The notes under the pieces are model-generated. The model did no database searches. It saw only the letters and a list, made by a program, of their open reading frames with translations, and was not told the DNA's origin. Below, in pieces: positions 17,301 to 26,278 of a DNA stretch of 64,000 nt. The stretch spans positions 1-64,000 of the forward strand of contig CAYVFI010000030.1 of the NCBI GenBank assembly GCA_964450955.1, read 5' to 3'. The number at the start of each line of letters is the position of its first letter. The stretch's first letter is position 1. The position numbers and the translations under genes are program-made. The DNA comes from CAYNWT01 sp964450955. Lineage in GTDB: Bacteria; Planctomycetota; Planctomycetia; Planctomycetales; Planctomycetaceae.

Positions 17301-20300
17301 ATACTATTCTCCGCCCGAACAAACAAAAGCACCGCGCTGCCCAGCCGATTTGTATTGATTAGCAACTCGGCAGTTTCACCGGGTTTGTAAACGCGTTTAT
17401 CCGCGATGAGTTCCAGATCATTGAACCGGAACTCAGACCCGTCTTCGTTTCCGCCCATAACGAGAAACAGCTTGCCGCCTTCAACCATGCGCTGCTGATC
17501 GTCGGTCACTTCAACGGACACACGGTACTGACCCGTTTGAGCCGCCCGGAACCGATGGTTGGCTCGCCCCGTATCGTCCAGCCGAACATTCGCCGAAGCG
17601 ACTTCGTTCTCAACCGGCTTGTCACCATCGTAAGTGATCTTCAACAACTTAACGCGTGCGTTTCCATTGACAGTCGCGCCGTCCAGAGAACCCGCTCGCA
17701 CGCGTACGTCGACGTTGTCGTTCGCTTTAAAGTGACCGCGGTTTGTCCAAACGACAACATCAAACGGTTCGCGAGCCACCACGACGCTGCCACGACCGAC
17801 GATGGTTCGCCGCGAACGATCCACAACCTCGGCCGTGACGCTGTAGCGATGATCCTGATCGTTATGAATTGCCCTGGCGACCGACGTATCGATTTCGAAC
17901 GCGACCGTTCCGTCAGCCCCAATCTTCACTTCGCGATCCAGAACAACTTCCGGAGGATCCTGGCGATTGCCGAACCACCACGGATATGGGGCGGAACAGC
18001 ACCAACTACGAAACCCCGGATACCAATCGCGGTCGATTGTAAACCAACCGTAACCCCGACCGTACAACCAATCCCAGGGGCTATCCGGATACCAACGATC
18101 GCTGATACTTGTCCGCGTCACTTTGTAGTGGACAGTGGCGTTCGTTACCGGCGAACCAAAGTAGTAGTTCGCCCGAATCCTGACCTTCGCCTTCTCGCCC
18201 AGAGCGATGGGCGTTTCGGGAGCATCGACGATCACTTCGTATTCTGGCTTCTTGTACTCTTCGACCTTGAACGACCCACTACCTGAAACACGGTTGCCGC
18301 GAATCTGAACCGTGTACCGGCCCAAGACCGCGTCAGACTTAATGTCAAACTCACCCGCGATACTTCCGAACTCATCGGTGGTTAGCGTCTTCTTGAACAC
18401 CTCCTGACGGCGCCCGTCACGAACAATGATCTCAAACGGCATAGTCGCAAACGACTTTCCCTGGCCATCAAATCGCGGATTGCGGACCCAGAATTTGTAC
18501 TGCGCTTTTTGTCCCGGGCGGTACACCGGACGGTCACTGACAAAGAACGCTTTGTTGCTGTTGTAAAGAAAGCTTCTGCTACGGCCGTACCACACCCGCT
18601 GAAAGCCCATGGTTGCCAGCCCACCCGACGGAGTCTTCGCTGTCACCAACCAGCTGTAGTCAGAGGGCAAAGAGGCCGCTTCGACCAGGGCGATTCCGTC
18701 CTGATTTGTTACGGCCTTATTCTGACGAACATCGATGTTGTAACGGCGGCGCTCAATTCGCGTCTGACGATAGCCGAGGAAATCAAGCTGCTGGTTGGCC
18801 AGTGGCTGCCCTGACTTTGCGTCCGCGACAAAGTACATGACTTTCTGGTCCATACTCTTACGCACAATAGCCGCGTCGGTAAGCCACACGATGATTCGGC
18901 TTGTGTTTCCACCCGGCACCTTTGCCGTCAACAAGTAGGCCCCCGCGTCCTGCAGCGGAGTCGTCACGGTTGCCACATCGTCAAAGTGATCGGCTGGCGG
19001 AGACAGCTTCATTTTCCAACCGGCGACACGGTTGCCGACGTACTTGGTCTCATTTTGCTGAACCAACCGGTAACCCAGGCCGGACAAATTCAACTTCTGA
19101 CGATCCAGTTGCTGTGGCCTGGACTGCAGGTAAGTCCGCATGTCCGCAAGTAGTCGATCAATCCGGATTTCCTTTGCCTCGAACTCAACTTCTGCCGCGT
19201 TGCGGTAACGAAAATCGACCGTTGCACCGGTTCCCGCCGCATGCACACGTGCGTTCTCGAACCGACCCCACTTGCCGACAATCTGATCCAACTGCGATTT
19301 CCAGTCTTTCCGACCCGGAAACCTCTGCAACGCGTTGCGGAGAATGGCGGCGGCTCGTGGATACTGCTGTCGGTTTGAAAAGATTCTCGCCAGTGAAGTC
19401 AGAGCACTGATCGCGTGGGTATCGTTTCGGGAGGAAGTCACCCGTTCAAACAGCTTGATTGGGTTCTCACTGACCGGCAGTGTGAATCGTTGCGGCCCGG
19501 TGGCCAGTCGAGCGATCGTTTCGTCTTCCGACAAGAACCGAACGTTCCAAGGACTGTCCTTCGGGTTCTCTTCATCACGTTGGCCAAACATGCCACCCAG
19601 CGTTTGAACGCCGAATTGCGAGTGAAGGAAGTTGGCGTAGTTAATATCAGCTTCCGACGCGCGATTGGGGTCCAGTTCCGCCATCTGCATCAACGACCAA
19701 CGCCAACGTTCGCCATCGGTCACGGAGTCCTGCCATGAGGCCGGAACCTTATGAAGGATCGGCTTACCCGCTTCATCGACCGGCGCGCCCTGAGCCGCCT
19801 GCACGAAGCCCCCGCGCCAGAATCCTTGGCGCTCGGTCACCTCGGGCAGAGTGTCTATGTCGGTTAGCGACTGCAACTTCCAGCTTGGCCGTGATTGAGC
19901 CAACCATTGCACCATCTGCCCATGCAGCCGCGCGAGTTCTACCTTCGTGGCGATTCCCTTTGCCTGTTCCAGTGCCGCAAGCACCAACTGCATCGATCGC
20001 ACGCGATCGCGATCCGCTGCGACGACATACTTTGCCCGCCCACCTCGATGCGGACCGCGTTTGAACTCACCGCCAATCAACACGCCACCATGCTGAATAT
20101 TCCCGTAGGCAAGGGACGCCTCCGACAGCAATTTCCAGTCCGCCGCATGTCGCTGCACGGCTGCTTCAACCAGGTCGTCAAACTCAGACTGAAGTCCCAG
20201 TCTGTTTTGGCAGACGATAGCTTGCCGCAAGTCGCCGGCGGCTCCTCCATCCGGAAGCGATTCAAACAGCAGCTTGCGATAGCCCTGGTAAGCCTCCTTG

Positions 20301-20428
20301 AAGTTGCCCGCCTGCATCTGGGATGCCGACGTTTCCCGCAATCCGTTGTCCACGTTAGCTCCCCAGGCAACCAGAGGCACCAAACACGCCAGCAACAAGC
20401 CAAAGCTAACCAGACGACGCATATTCAC
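14393..20428 (-). CDS. Giant alpha-2-macroglobulin-like protein lacking the thioester
   Basis: This 2011-aa exported protein has a signal peptide (cleavage near residue 24, AWG-AN). After a helical N-terminal part come MG1-MG6-type domains, the ANVHNYLETAKAVQVQLELD segment (about residue 1330), an alpha-alpha thioester domain and C-terminal MG domains. In typical bacterial alpha-2-macroglobulins the thioester domain contains PYGCxEQ before RFLP. Here the aligned stretch (about residues 1465-1478) reads PHSSTDGKLYRFLP, so Cys, Glu and Gln are replaced by Ser, Asp and Gly. It therefore cannot form the thioester and would have to trap proteases non-covalently or do something else. An unusual Trp/Tyr-rich stretch at about 776-826 (PWDWLYGRGYGWF and a Cys-Cys pair) sits between MG domains. 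The usual partner penicillin-binding protein 1C gene is not adjacent. Confidence 0.88.
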   Translation of the reverse strand: MNMRRLVSFGLLLACLVPLVAWGANVDNGLRETSASQMQAGNFKEAYQGYRKLLFESLPDGGAAGDLRQAIVCQNRLGLQSEFDDLVEAAVQRHAADWKLLSEASLAYGNIQHGGVLIGGEFKRGPHRGGRAKYVVAADRDRVRSMQLVLAALEQAKGIATKVELARLHGQMVQWLAQSRPSWKLQSLTDIDTLPEVTERQGFWRGGFVQAAQGAPVDEAGKPILHKVPASWQDSVTDGERWRWSLMQMAELDPNRASEADINYANFLHSQFGVQTLGGMFGQRDEENPKDSPWNVRFLSEDETIARLATGPQRFTLPVSENPIKLFERVTSSRNDTHAISALTSLARIFSNRQQYPRAAAILRNALQRFPGRKDWKSQLDQIVGKWGRFENARVHAAGTGATVDFRYRNAAEVEFEAKEIRIDRLLADMRTYLQSRPQQLDRQKLNLSGLGYRLVQQNETKYVGNRVAGWKMKLSPPADHFDDVATVTTPLQDAGAYLLTAKVPGGNTSRIIVWLTDAAIVRKSMDQKVMYFVADAKSGQPLANQQLDFLGYRQTRIERRRYNIDVRQNKAVTNQDGIALVEAASLPSDYSWLVTAKTPSGGLATMGFQRVWYGRSRSFLYNSNKAFFVSDRPVYRPGQKAQYKFWVRNPRFDGQGKSFATMPFEIIVRDGRRQEVFKKTLTTDEFGSIAGEFDIKSDAVLGRYTVQIRGNRVSGSGSFKVEEYKKPEYEVIVDAPETPIALGEKAKVRIRANYYFGSPVTNATVHYKVTRTSISDRWYPDSPWDWLYGRGYGWFTIDRDWYPGFRSWCCSAPYPWWFGNRQDPPEVVLDREVKIGADGTVAFEIDTSVARAIHNDQDHRYSVTAEVVDRSRRTIVGRGSVVVAREPFDVVVWTNRGHFKANDNVDVRVRAGSLDGATVNGNARVKLLKITYDGDKPVENEVASANVRLDDTGRANHRFRAAQTGQYRVSVEVTDDQQRMVEGGKLFLVMGGNEDGSEFRFNDLELIADKRVYKPGETAELLINTNRLGSAVLLFVRAENSIYPQPKLIRLQGKSTVQNLTITRADMPNMFVEVLTVADGKVHSQVRELYVPPDQRVATVEVMPLREDYKPGDKAELEVRMIGPDGRPFTDPAVVSVYDKSVEYVAGGASIPDIREFFWKVRRQHYQQFQTNLSQSFGNLLKRGESTLQNIGVYGNQLVRANAKMFQGGGALGGGAGVARSVPRAEGAAVAMDASGGKAAPVVEPTVRSEFADTAYWSSSVRPDANGVAKISFDLPDDLTTWKVRTWSVDAQTRVGSAEAEFVTRKNLLVRMQAPRFFTERDEVVLSANVHNYLETAKAVQVQLELDGSQLVAKGTLNQTVEVPAGGETRVDWVVRVAKPGDVIVRMKALADQESDAVERTFPVLVHGMLKTESWTGSIAANGTDASFDITVPTDRRADATELVVRYSPSLAGAMVDALPYLVDGPHSSTDGKLYRFLPGVIVQRVLQRTGVDLATVEQKRANLNAQQLGDPAARAKQWKRYKRNPVFSNAEMSAIVKENLAAVVDMQLTDGGWGWFSGWGERSTAHMTATIVHGLQIAKQNDVAVPDGVIERGIAWLKRYEKQQVTLLNNWGKDDKKLQRKQYANNMDAFVFMVLVDAGVSNAKMREYLYRDRTELAVCSKAMFGIALEKLGQREQLAMVMRNLGQFVDTDAENQTAWLRLPKQGWWYWYGNDIDANAWYLKLLSRVDPRGKVASGLAKYIVNNRRNATWWGSIRDTAIAVEALSDFVVASGEFAPDLKLQVLVDGRVRRELSINRENLFSYDDRLTIKGLDLAAGRHTVELKKEGQGPIYYSAYLTNFTREDSISATGLELKVERRFYKLIAEKRPDVVSGSRGQVVSQQGQKYRRERIVNFAELTSGDLLEVELLIDSKNDYDYIVLEDPKAAGFEAVDQTSGYNGNAMGAYVEVRDNRVVLYVRTLARGRHSVAYRVRAEVPGQFSAMPTKAFGMYAPELKANSNESLVRIQDKQE

Positions 20429-20878
20429 CGCTCCAAAATACGTAATAACTGCAAGACGCTAAACGCTGCGGCCGGAAACAGCCAACCCCAGGGTTCAACG
20501 ACCGCACCACCTGAAATTCAGACTGACCACACCCCGCGCCCTAACATCCAGCACCGACATCACTTCGATGACGCGACATAGTAACCAGTTCCGTGTGCTT
20601 CACCGTTTCACGGCATTTCACGTGAAACACACGTCAGCAAATCCCGCCGTGAAACGAAGTGACCCACTAGCAAGTTGTACAAAACCCCGAACCAAACAGG
20701 TTCACAAAGGCCGACACGTTGTACCGCAGAACCCAGCAGTCGAGGTCTTCGAGACTGAATCGGAAATCTGAACAATCAGTCTGGACCCACATAAATCAAT
20801 TCCACTACAGTCCCCGCACGCGACCCAAATTCGCGCGATAGGACGATCAAAACACCCATCAGCAGCAAGGAGGCTCTG
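20429..20878. other. Divergent intergenic region with a ParB-box-like site
   Basis: This 450-bp region separates the alpha-2-macroglobulin (minus) from the SbcD-like gene (plus) and must hold both promoters. It has no convincing gene. It holds the parS-like palindrome at 20614-20629 and flanking half-sites GTTTCACGG (20605-20613) and CCGTGAAAC (20647-20655) in inverted orientation. Confidence 0.6.
20614..20629. promoter_or_regulatory. parS-like ParB-binding site
   Basis: CATTTCACGTGAAACA matches the widely conserved parS palindrome TGTTTCACGTGAAACA at 14 of 16 positions; only the first two bases differ. ParB nucleates on such sites to segregate replication origins, so the window may be origin-proximal. 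Two more partial copies of the half-site (GTTTCACGG, CCGTGAAAC) flank it. No parA, parB, dnaA or dnaN gene is in the window, so the call rests on the motif alone. Confidence 0.65.
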
Positions 20879-21964
20879 ATGCAGACCCGGTCTGTACTTC
20901 GTTTTCTGCACGCAACCAATTTTCGCCTCGGCCAGGTCGTTTCTGGCGTAGGTGATATCCCGGCCACCCTTAAGCGACAATTGCTTGAATCGCCCTGGCG
21001 ATCTGCCGAAGCCATTTTCGATCAGGCAATTGCCCATGAGGTCGATTTCGTTCTTATTAATGGCGAGATCGTACCTGACGGAATTGAACAGGTTCGAGCC
21101 CTTAGCTTCCTGCTGACCCAGTTTGAGAAGCTGGACCAGTACGGCATCGACATCTACTGGCGAACGGAACCGACGGCCGGCGAGGAATGGAATGCGTACT
21201 TTCCGTGGCCGGGGAACGTTCATTTCGTTTCCGACAGTTCCGAGTTCACTGTGACCAGTGACAAGACACGCCTGGCGACCGTCACGGGAATTGGGCAAAG
21301 TCGCAGCGATCTGTTCACCGTGTTCCTGCCAAACTCAACCAGCACAAACGTGTCGGCCGACTACACCGCCGCCTGTGGCACAAAGCGTAGCGACTCCGTG
21401 CAGGCCGGCCACACAATGCATTGCCCGGGAGCAACGCAGGGGCTTAGTTTTCTGGAACCTGGCCCACATGGATGTTCGCTGATTGAACTGGACCACAACA
21501 ACTGCGCGTCCATTTCGTTCCTCGAAACAAACGCCATGAGTTGGGACACAATTCGCGTCACGCTTCCCGGAACAACAACCAAACTTGAGGAAACACTACG
21601 AGAACACGCCATCCGCCCATCAAACGGGATACGTCTGCTTTCGTTTGTTTTAGATTCCCAGGACACAACGTCGGCACTGAATCTGGAAACTGTCAACCTG
21701 CCCGCACTTCAACAGCGACTGCAATCGACGCCACACGCTGAGCATGATTACTGGGTGTGCAGGATTGAACCAGGAGCCGGCATGACCGTCGCCCCGGGGA
21801 CCGTGCACGAAAACGGCTGCCTTAGCGATTTTCGTCAGCTGGTGCATCACCGCGGCGAGGATTTCACCCGAACACTATCCGCCCAACGCGCGCTTCTAAC
21901 GACAACGCCGCAGACGCAACTGCTTAGCCAGGTAACTCGACTCGGAGCCGAATTGCTGTCATAG
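20879..21964 (+). CDS. SbcD/Mre11-like protein with degenerate metallophosphoesterase motifs
   Basis: This 361-aa protein is preceded by an ideal ribosome-binding site (AAGGAGG, 5 bp before ATG) and followed after 59 bp by a Rad50-like ATPase gene. The fold can be followed by eye against SbcD/YhaO-type nucleases. FLHATNFRLG (residues about 9-18) takes the place of LHTSDxHLG, LINGEI (about 60) takes the place of the GD motif, no GNHD is present, and GHTMHCPGATQGLSF (about 178) fits the late His segment. Motif I D-x-H has become N-x-R, and the GD aspartate has become Glu, so metal-dependent nuclease activity is unlikely. It probably serves as a structural partner of the ATPase. The family call is by order of motifs and context. 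Confidence 0.7.
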   Translation: MQTRSVLRFLHATNFRLGQVVSGVGDIPATLKRQLLESPWRSAEAIFDQAIAHEVDFVLINGEIVPDGIEQVRALSFLLTQFEKLDQYGIDIYWRTEPTAGEEWNAYFPWPGNVHFVSDSSEFTVTSDKTRLATVTGIGQSRSDLFTVFLPNSTSTNVSADYTAACGTKRSDSVQAGHTMHCPGATQGLSFLEPGPHGCSLIELDHNNCASISFLETNAMSWDTIRVTLPGTTTKLEETLREHAIRPSNGIRLLSFVLDSQDTTSALNLETVNLPALQQRLQSTPHAEHDYWVCRIEPGAGMTVAPGTVHENGCLSDFRQLVHHRGEDFTRTLSAQRALLTTTPQTQLLSQVTRLGAELLS

Positions 21965-22023
21965 CTGACTGACGTCGAACGAACAGAAATACTTAAAGAA
22001 TCAGTGAATCAGGAAGATTAACT

Positions 22024-25000
22024 ATGAAATTGCGATACCTCGATATTGAACGATTCGGATCATGGAGCAACGCCCGACTGGACGGACTCCAAAACGGCCT
22101 GACGGTCATCTACGGGCCTAACGGGTCCGGTAAAACCACACTCATGCAGTTTGTTCGCGCCGTATTTTACGGACGAGCCAATCAAAACAGCCACCGGTTC
22201 CTTCCGTCAATCCATCCTGGTTCACAAGGTGGTCGACTCGGCGTAACTCAGCAGGATCGCGAGTTCATCGTGAACCGATTCTGGGAGAACGATGTTGGTT
22301 CAGACGAAGCCACCATCACCAGCGCTGACGGGACCATCCACGACACCGTGGCGTTTCGACAACTTTTGGGCGAGGTTGGCGAAGACGTCTTCAACGCTTT
22401 GTTCACAGTTGGCTACCGAGAAGCTGAAGAATTTGACCTTGTCGTCCGCGAAGCGCTTGCCGATTCAGAATCAACGCTGGTCGCAAGTGATGAACTGCAA
22501 AAAGTCCAAACGGCAATTGCAACGGTCGACAGAACCAGTGATCGCCTTAACGAACTTCTGGCGGAACAAAATCGACTGCGAGAAGAAATCAGTCGGCTTA
22601 CCGCACAGCGACTGACGCCACCAGCAGAACTGGTGAAGGTTCGCGAGAAGATTGGCCGACTTGAGGCCCTCATCCGGGAACTCCAGGCTGGTATCAACAC
22701 CCTCGAAACAGAAATCGCCCGATGCCAGGCAGTGCCGTCTGCTGCCCCGACAAGCGAAATCAATTCTGCCGGCGATCGAGTGAAACAACTTGAACGACAG
22801 ATCGCGACATGGCGAAACTGGCAGCGGGAAATCGACGAACAACTGGCCGCCGTCCGCAATCAACTCCACCACGCTGCTCTGCGTAATTGCGATCCGGTTG
22901 ACCAACCCGCCCGAATCCAAATGCTCCACACTCGGGGCAATATGACGGTAATCGAAAACCAACTGGACGAACTGCAGACACGCCTGAACCACGTTCGCCA
23001 TAACGAAGCAGGCAACGGTTCTCATTCGATCCAGGCCGACCTAACCGATTTGCGAGACCGCGTTTTCAATCTTTGCGATCAATTGGGACAACATGAGGTT
23101 CTCGACGAAATCGCAACCCTGGATGCGGAATCAGTGCAACTGCAGCGATGCCGCAGCGAAATCGACCGCCAACTTTCCATCATGCTGCACCGACGCAGAC
23201 TGCTACTTCACGAGTACTCAAACGGAGCCCCGGAATCGTTCAGGCGACACAGCCATCGCGAACAGGCAACGTGCCAGTCACATTCGCACAACAACTGGCT
23301 GTCTGAACCGACCGCCGTGCCAACACCAGTTGTGAACCACAACCTGGAAGCTTTGATAACAGAGCGAAACCAGTTGATCGAACAACTGCGACAAGCTCAG
23401 CAGGAACTCAGCACACTGGGTCAACGACGAATTGAACTAGAACGGCAACTGCGAGACACCGAACTGGCTCAACGACTTGAGGCCCTCCGCCTGGACCTGA
23501 ACATCGTCGAAGAACAAATCCGTAGTGAACAAGAAGAAAAAGATGTCCGCGTCACAACGCGCACACTGCTGCAGGAACTTAAAGAAAACTATGAATCTCG
23601 GCGTCAATCAGTCGTGCTGGCCGAAGCGTCGGAATACCTGAGTCGCCTGACTGGTGAACATCACGACCTGATTGAAAACCCTGACGGCCGCACCATTAGC
23701 GTGCAACACGGCAACGGCAGCAGTAAACCGCTGACCGCACTTAGCCGTGGCGAACGCGATCAAGTGGGCCTCAGCCTGCGACTCGCTTTGGCTAGAGCCT
23801 ACACACGTCGAGGAACACGACTGCCCTTGATTCTGGATGATGTCTTTATCACTTCGGATTCCGGTTCCGCCGAAGCGTCGGCAATGCTGCTGCGAGACTT
23901 CGCGGCCGACAATCAACAAATTCTGTTCTTCACGTGCCACGAACACATCGCAACCATGTTTCGCAAGCTCGGCGTCACCGTACGCAGCGTCCCGGAGCAG
24001 GGGGTTCCGACACAACCTGTGGTCATGCAGGAACAACGACAGCCACGGCCAATCGTTCAAAAAGTCGTCGCTGCACCCCAGCCACCAGTGCAGTCAACTC
24101 CCACAGTCACAGCACCCTGGGTCGCACCGCCGCCCCGACAGGAAAGCCTGGTCGTTAAAGCCTTCAAAGGAGAAATTGACGAACTCAAACAGATTCCAGC
24201 TCGTGGAGCCGTCGACTTTGAACCAACCGAGAACTGGATTTTCTACACAGAACTCAGCACACCTATCGACGAACTCTACGAAGCAACTCAAAACCAAATC
24301 GAAGAGCTGGAATCTATCGGTGTCCACACCATGGAGGACCTGTTGGCACTGATCCCGGACAACGGTTCGATGCAACTTTCGGAACTCACGTTGTCGGCCG
24401 AACAGATGCGAGACTGGCAGGCACAAGCAATGCTGTCTTGCCGAGTTCCAATGCTACGCCGAGAGGATGCCCACCTTCTGGTCCGGTGCGGCGTCACGAC
24501 GCCTGAGCAGTTGGCGGACACGCATCCAAACGATCTTCACGATCGGGTCAGCAACTATTTACGAACCAGCGATGGTATGCGGTTTGTCCGAAAGTCGAAC
24601 CCATTCGATCGCCAGACAGCAATCAACTGGGTCCGCTGGGCTGCTCACGCTCGCACGCTTTGGCATTCGCGAGAACGCAGCACTCAGCCGCCTCGTCAGT
24701 ATCAAACAACCCCAACGCTTCGGACCACCGGAAATGGCAGCGGAAGCACAATTGGCAATGGAATCGGTTCTTCGCGATTAACCCCTCGGCAACAAACTTC
24801 GATCACAGGCACAACATCGTCATCCCGCGCGAGTCGGTCGGCGACGCGTTCCAGCAAGACGCGACGGTCACGGCCTGAAACGAAAGCCAGTACCCGCAAG
24901 ACAGCAACGCGATCGGCAACTGCGACCGCCACTCGCAGAAAGCACCGGGATTCAGAACAAGAACGCACGTTGCGCTTCTATCTGGAACGTGATGCCCCCG

Positions 25001-25407
25001 TCGAAGATGCACCGTCAATCGGACCTCGTACTGCCGAGCATCTGGCAAAAGTCGGAATCATTACCGTTCGAGATCTTCTCAACGCTGATGCCGAACTCGC
25101 CGCAAGAGAACTGGATCATCGGCGAATCAAGGCGAAGACAATCCGTGAATGGCAGGCTCAGGCAGTTCTGGTCTGCCGTGTTCCTGAACTTCGAGGACAC
25201 GATTCGCAAATCCTGGTCGCCTGTGACGTCACCGAACCAGAAACGCTGGCCCGGTTCCGCCCGGCAGACTTGTTCGCGAAAGTTGCACCGTTCGTGGAAA
25301 CATCCGAAGGCGAACGCATTGTCCGAAACGGCAAGAAGCCAGACCTTGATGAGATCACTCACTGGATCGAATGTGCGAACCAGGCCCGAGCACTCAGGGC
25401 TGCGTAG
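22024..25407 (+). CDS. Rad50/YhaN-like ATPase fused to two DUF4332-type domains
   Basis: This 1127-aa protein begins with an SMC/Rad50-type ABC half: Walker A GPNGSGKTTL (about residue 36) and a coiled coil (about 150-540). The signature LSRGERDQVGLSLRLALARA (about 571) and Walker B LPLILDDVF (about 600) then close the ATPase. No CxxC zinc hook is visible. After a Pro/Gln linker come two homologous helix-rich modules with the repeated sequence pattern LRxxDAxLLVxCGVTxPEQLA / LRGHDSQILVACDVTEPETLA (about 740-880 and 990-1125). These resemble DUF4332, a helix-hairpin-helix-like DNA-binding domain. They are separated by a Ser/Thr/Arg-rich basic linker (about 892-978). It is likely a DNA-end or recombination complex with the upstream SbcD-like protein. 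The fusion is not seen in classical SbcC. Confidence 0.85.
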   Translation: MKLRYLDIERFGSWSNARLDGLQNGLTVIYGPNGSGKTTLMQFVRAVFYGRANQNSHRFLPSIHPGSQGGRLGVTQQDREFIVNRFWENDVGSDEATITSADGTIHDTVAFRQLLGEVGEDVFNALFTVGYREAEEFDLVVREALADSESTLVASDELQKVQTAIATVDRTSDRLNELLAEQNRLREEISRLTAQRLTPPAELVKVREKIGRLEALIRELQAGINTLETEIARCQAVPSAAPTSEINSAGDRVKQLERQIATWRNWQREIDEQLAAVRNQLHHAALRNCDPVDQPARIQMLHTRGNMTVIENQLDELQTRLNHVRHNEAGNGSHSIQADLTDLRDRVFNLCDQLGQHEVLDEIATLDAESVQLQRCRSEIDRQLSIMLHRRRLLLHEYSNGAPESFRRHSHREQATCQSHSHNNWLSEPTAVPTPVVNHNLEALITERNQLIEQLRQAQQELSTLGQRRIELERQLRDTELAQRLEALRLDLNIVEEQIRSEQEEKDVRVTTRTLLQELKENYESRRQSVVLAEASEYLSRLTGEHHDLIENPDGRTISVQHGNGSSKPLTALSRGERDQVGLSLRLALARAYTRRGTRLPLILDDVFITSDSGSAEASAMLLRDFAADNQQILFFTCHEHIATMFRKLGVTVRSVPEQGVPTQPVVMQEQRQPRPIVQKVVAAPQPPVQSTPTVTAPWVAPPPRQESLVVKAFKGEIDELKQIPARGAVDFEPTENWIFYTELSTPIDELYEATQNQIEELESIGVHTMEDLLALIPDNGSMQLSELTLSAEQMRDWQAQAMLSCRVPMLRREDAHLLVRCGVTTPEQLADTHPNDLHDRVSNYLRTSDGMRFVRKSNPFDRQTAINWVRWAAHARTLWHSRERSTQPPRQYQTTPTLRTTGNGSGSTIGNGIGSSRLTPRQQTSITGTTSSSRASRSATRSSKTRRSRPETKASTRKTATRSATATATRRKHRDSEQERTLRFYLERDAPVEDAPSIGPRTAEHLAKVGIITVRDLLNADAELAARELDHRRIKAKTIREWQAQAVLVCRVPELRGHDSQILVACDVTEPETLARFRPADLFAKVAPFVETSEGERIVRNGKKPDLDEITHWIECANQARALRAA

Positions 25408-25515
25408 AGTCGGCACGAAACCAGGGCCGGGAACCGAACTCGCATGATTTAGTTCGGCCTGGTCTTCAATCAGCCTGCTATACCGATCGGCCTGACGTCC
25501 TCTGACGACAGAAAC

Positions 25516-25545
25516 GAGGGCGACGCAAATGACTGCGTCGCCCTC
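25516..25545. terminator. Hairpin between convergent genes
   Basis: GAGGGCGACGC (25516-25526) and GCGTCGCCCTC (25535-25545) form an 11-bp stem with an 8-nt loop between the ends of the ATPase (plus) and the small BON-like gene (minus). Its position suggests a shared transcription barrier, but a clear U run is missing on both sides. Confidence 0.6.
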
Positions 25546-25624
25546 TCTGTGTTTCTGGCCTCCAACGTGGACGCTCTCAGTTTTCCAGCGAAACTCACCC
25601 GGGTCACCCGGCCCGTTTCGCGAC

Positions 25625-25852
25625 TCAGCCGCCGTTAACGTCAATCTCGTTTCGGACGGACCTTCCCTGGCTTGCCGCCAGTGCTGCCTGAGTAGCCAAC
25701 TGCTTCACATAGTACGAAGCTGCCCGCCCACCGATGTGAATCGCCGACTCATCAACGCGAACCACTAACTCGACAACAGCGTTGGCGGTACGCTTGCGAA
25801 CAAGTCGCACAATATCCTTCTGCGCACGCCCCTTTTCAGTCCCTAAAGACAT
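25625..25852 (-). CDS. Small BON-like domain protein
   Basis: This 75-aa protein is started at ATG 25852, not the longer frame, because AAGGAGG lies 7 bp before it (rc of 25858-25864). The sequence VVELVVRVDESAIHIGGRAASYYVKQLATQAAL has the beta-alpha pattern of BON domains (V-x-L-x-G-x-V-x-S-x-x-x-K-x-x-A). The domain is often found in phospholipid- or membrane-associated proteins. There is no signal peptide. Its function is unknown, and the short length means it is one bare domain. Confidence 0.55.
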   Translation of the reverse strand: MSLGTEKGRAQKDIVRLVRKRTANAVVELVVRVDESAIHIGGRAASYYVKQLATQAALAASQGRSVRNEIDVNGG

Positions 25853-26278
25853 CGTTCTCCTCCTTGATGCCCGGCGAAGCTCACTTGGCGGACCGGGGAT
25901 GATCCGTCTACGAACTTCAGGCTCGCGCACCTTACAAAAACGCTGCCTAATCGTCAAATTTATATTGGTTAACAGATGCCTCCCTTTTCAGCGAAGCTAC
26001 AACAAGCCTCGCGCCTCTCAACGCGGTTGCGGCGGTCCTAAGAACCAAGCCCGGCACAGCTAACCATGTTGTCCCGATTCGCGAATCACCCCACTTTGTC
26101 CATTTGTACGATCTGCTCCCGCGAAAGTACCCAATCACACGATTGCCAGCGTGCTTCAAGGGCAGGGCGAGTGCGTTTTCGTCAATTAGGGACCCATTTC
26201 GCTGGAACTGGTGGGGCCTTCGGCTAATCTCAGTACTAAATCACATCTATCTTTCCAACGCTTCCGGAGCCAACTGCA
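25853..26278. other. Divergent intergenic region, 426 bp
   Basis: No confident gene. A 70-codon minus frame at 25947-26159 has no family character and a weak start. The region must contain promoters for the BON-like gene (minus) and the acidic-tailed protein (plus); an AT-rich patch (AATTTATATTGGTTAAC, 25957-25973) is the most likely core promoter zone. Confidence 0.4.
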
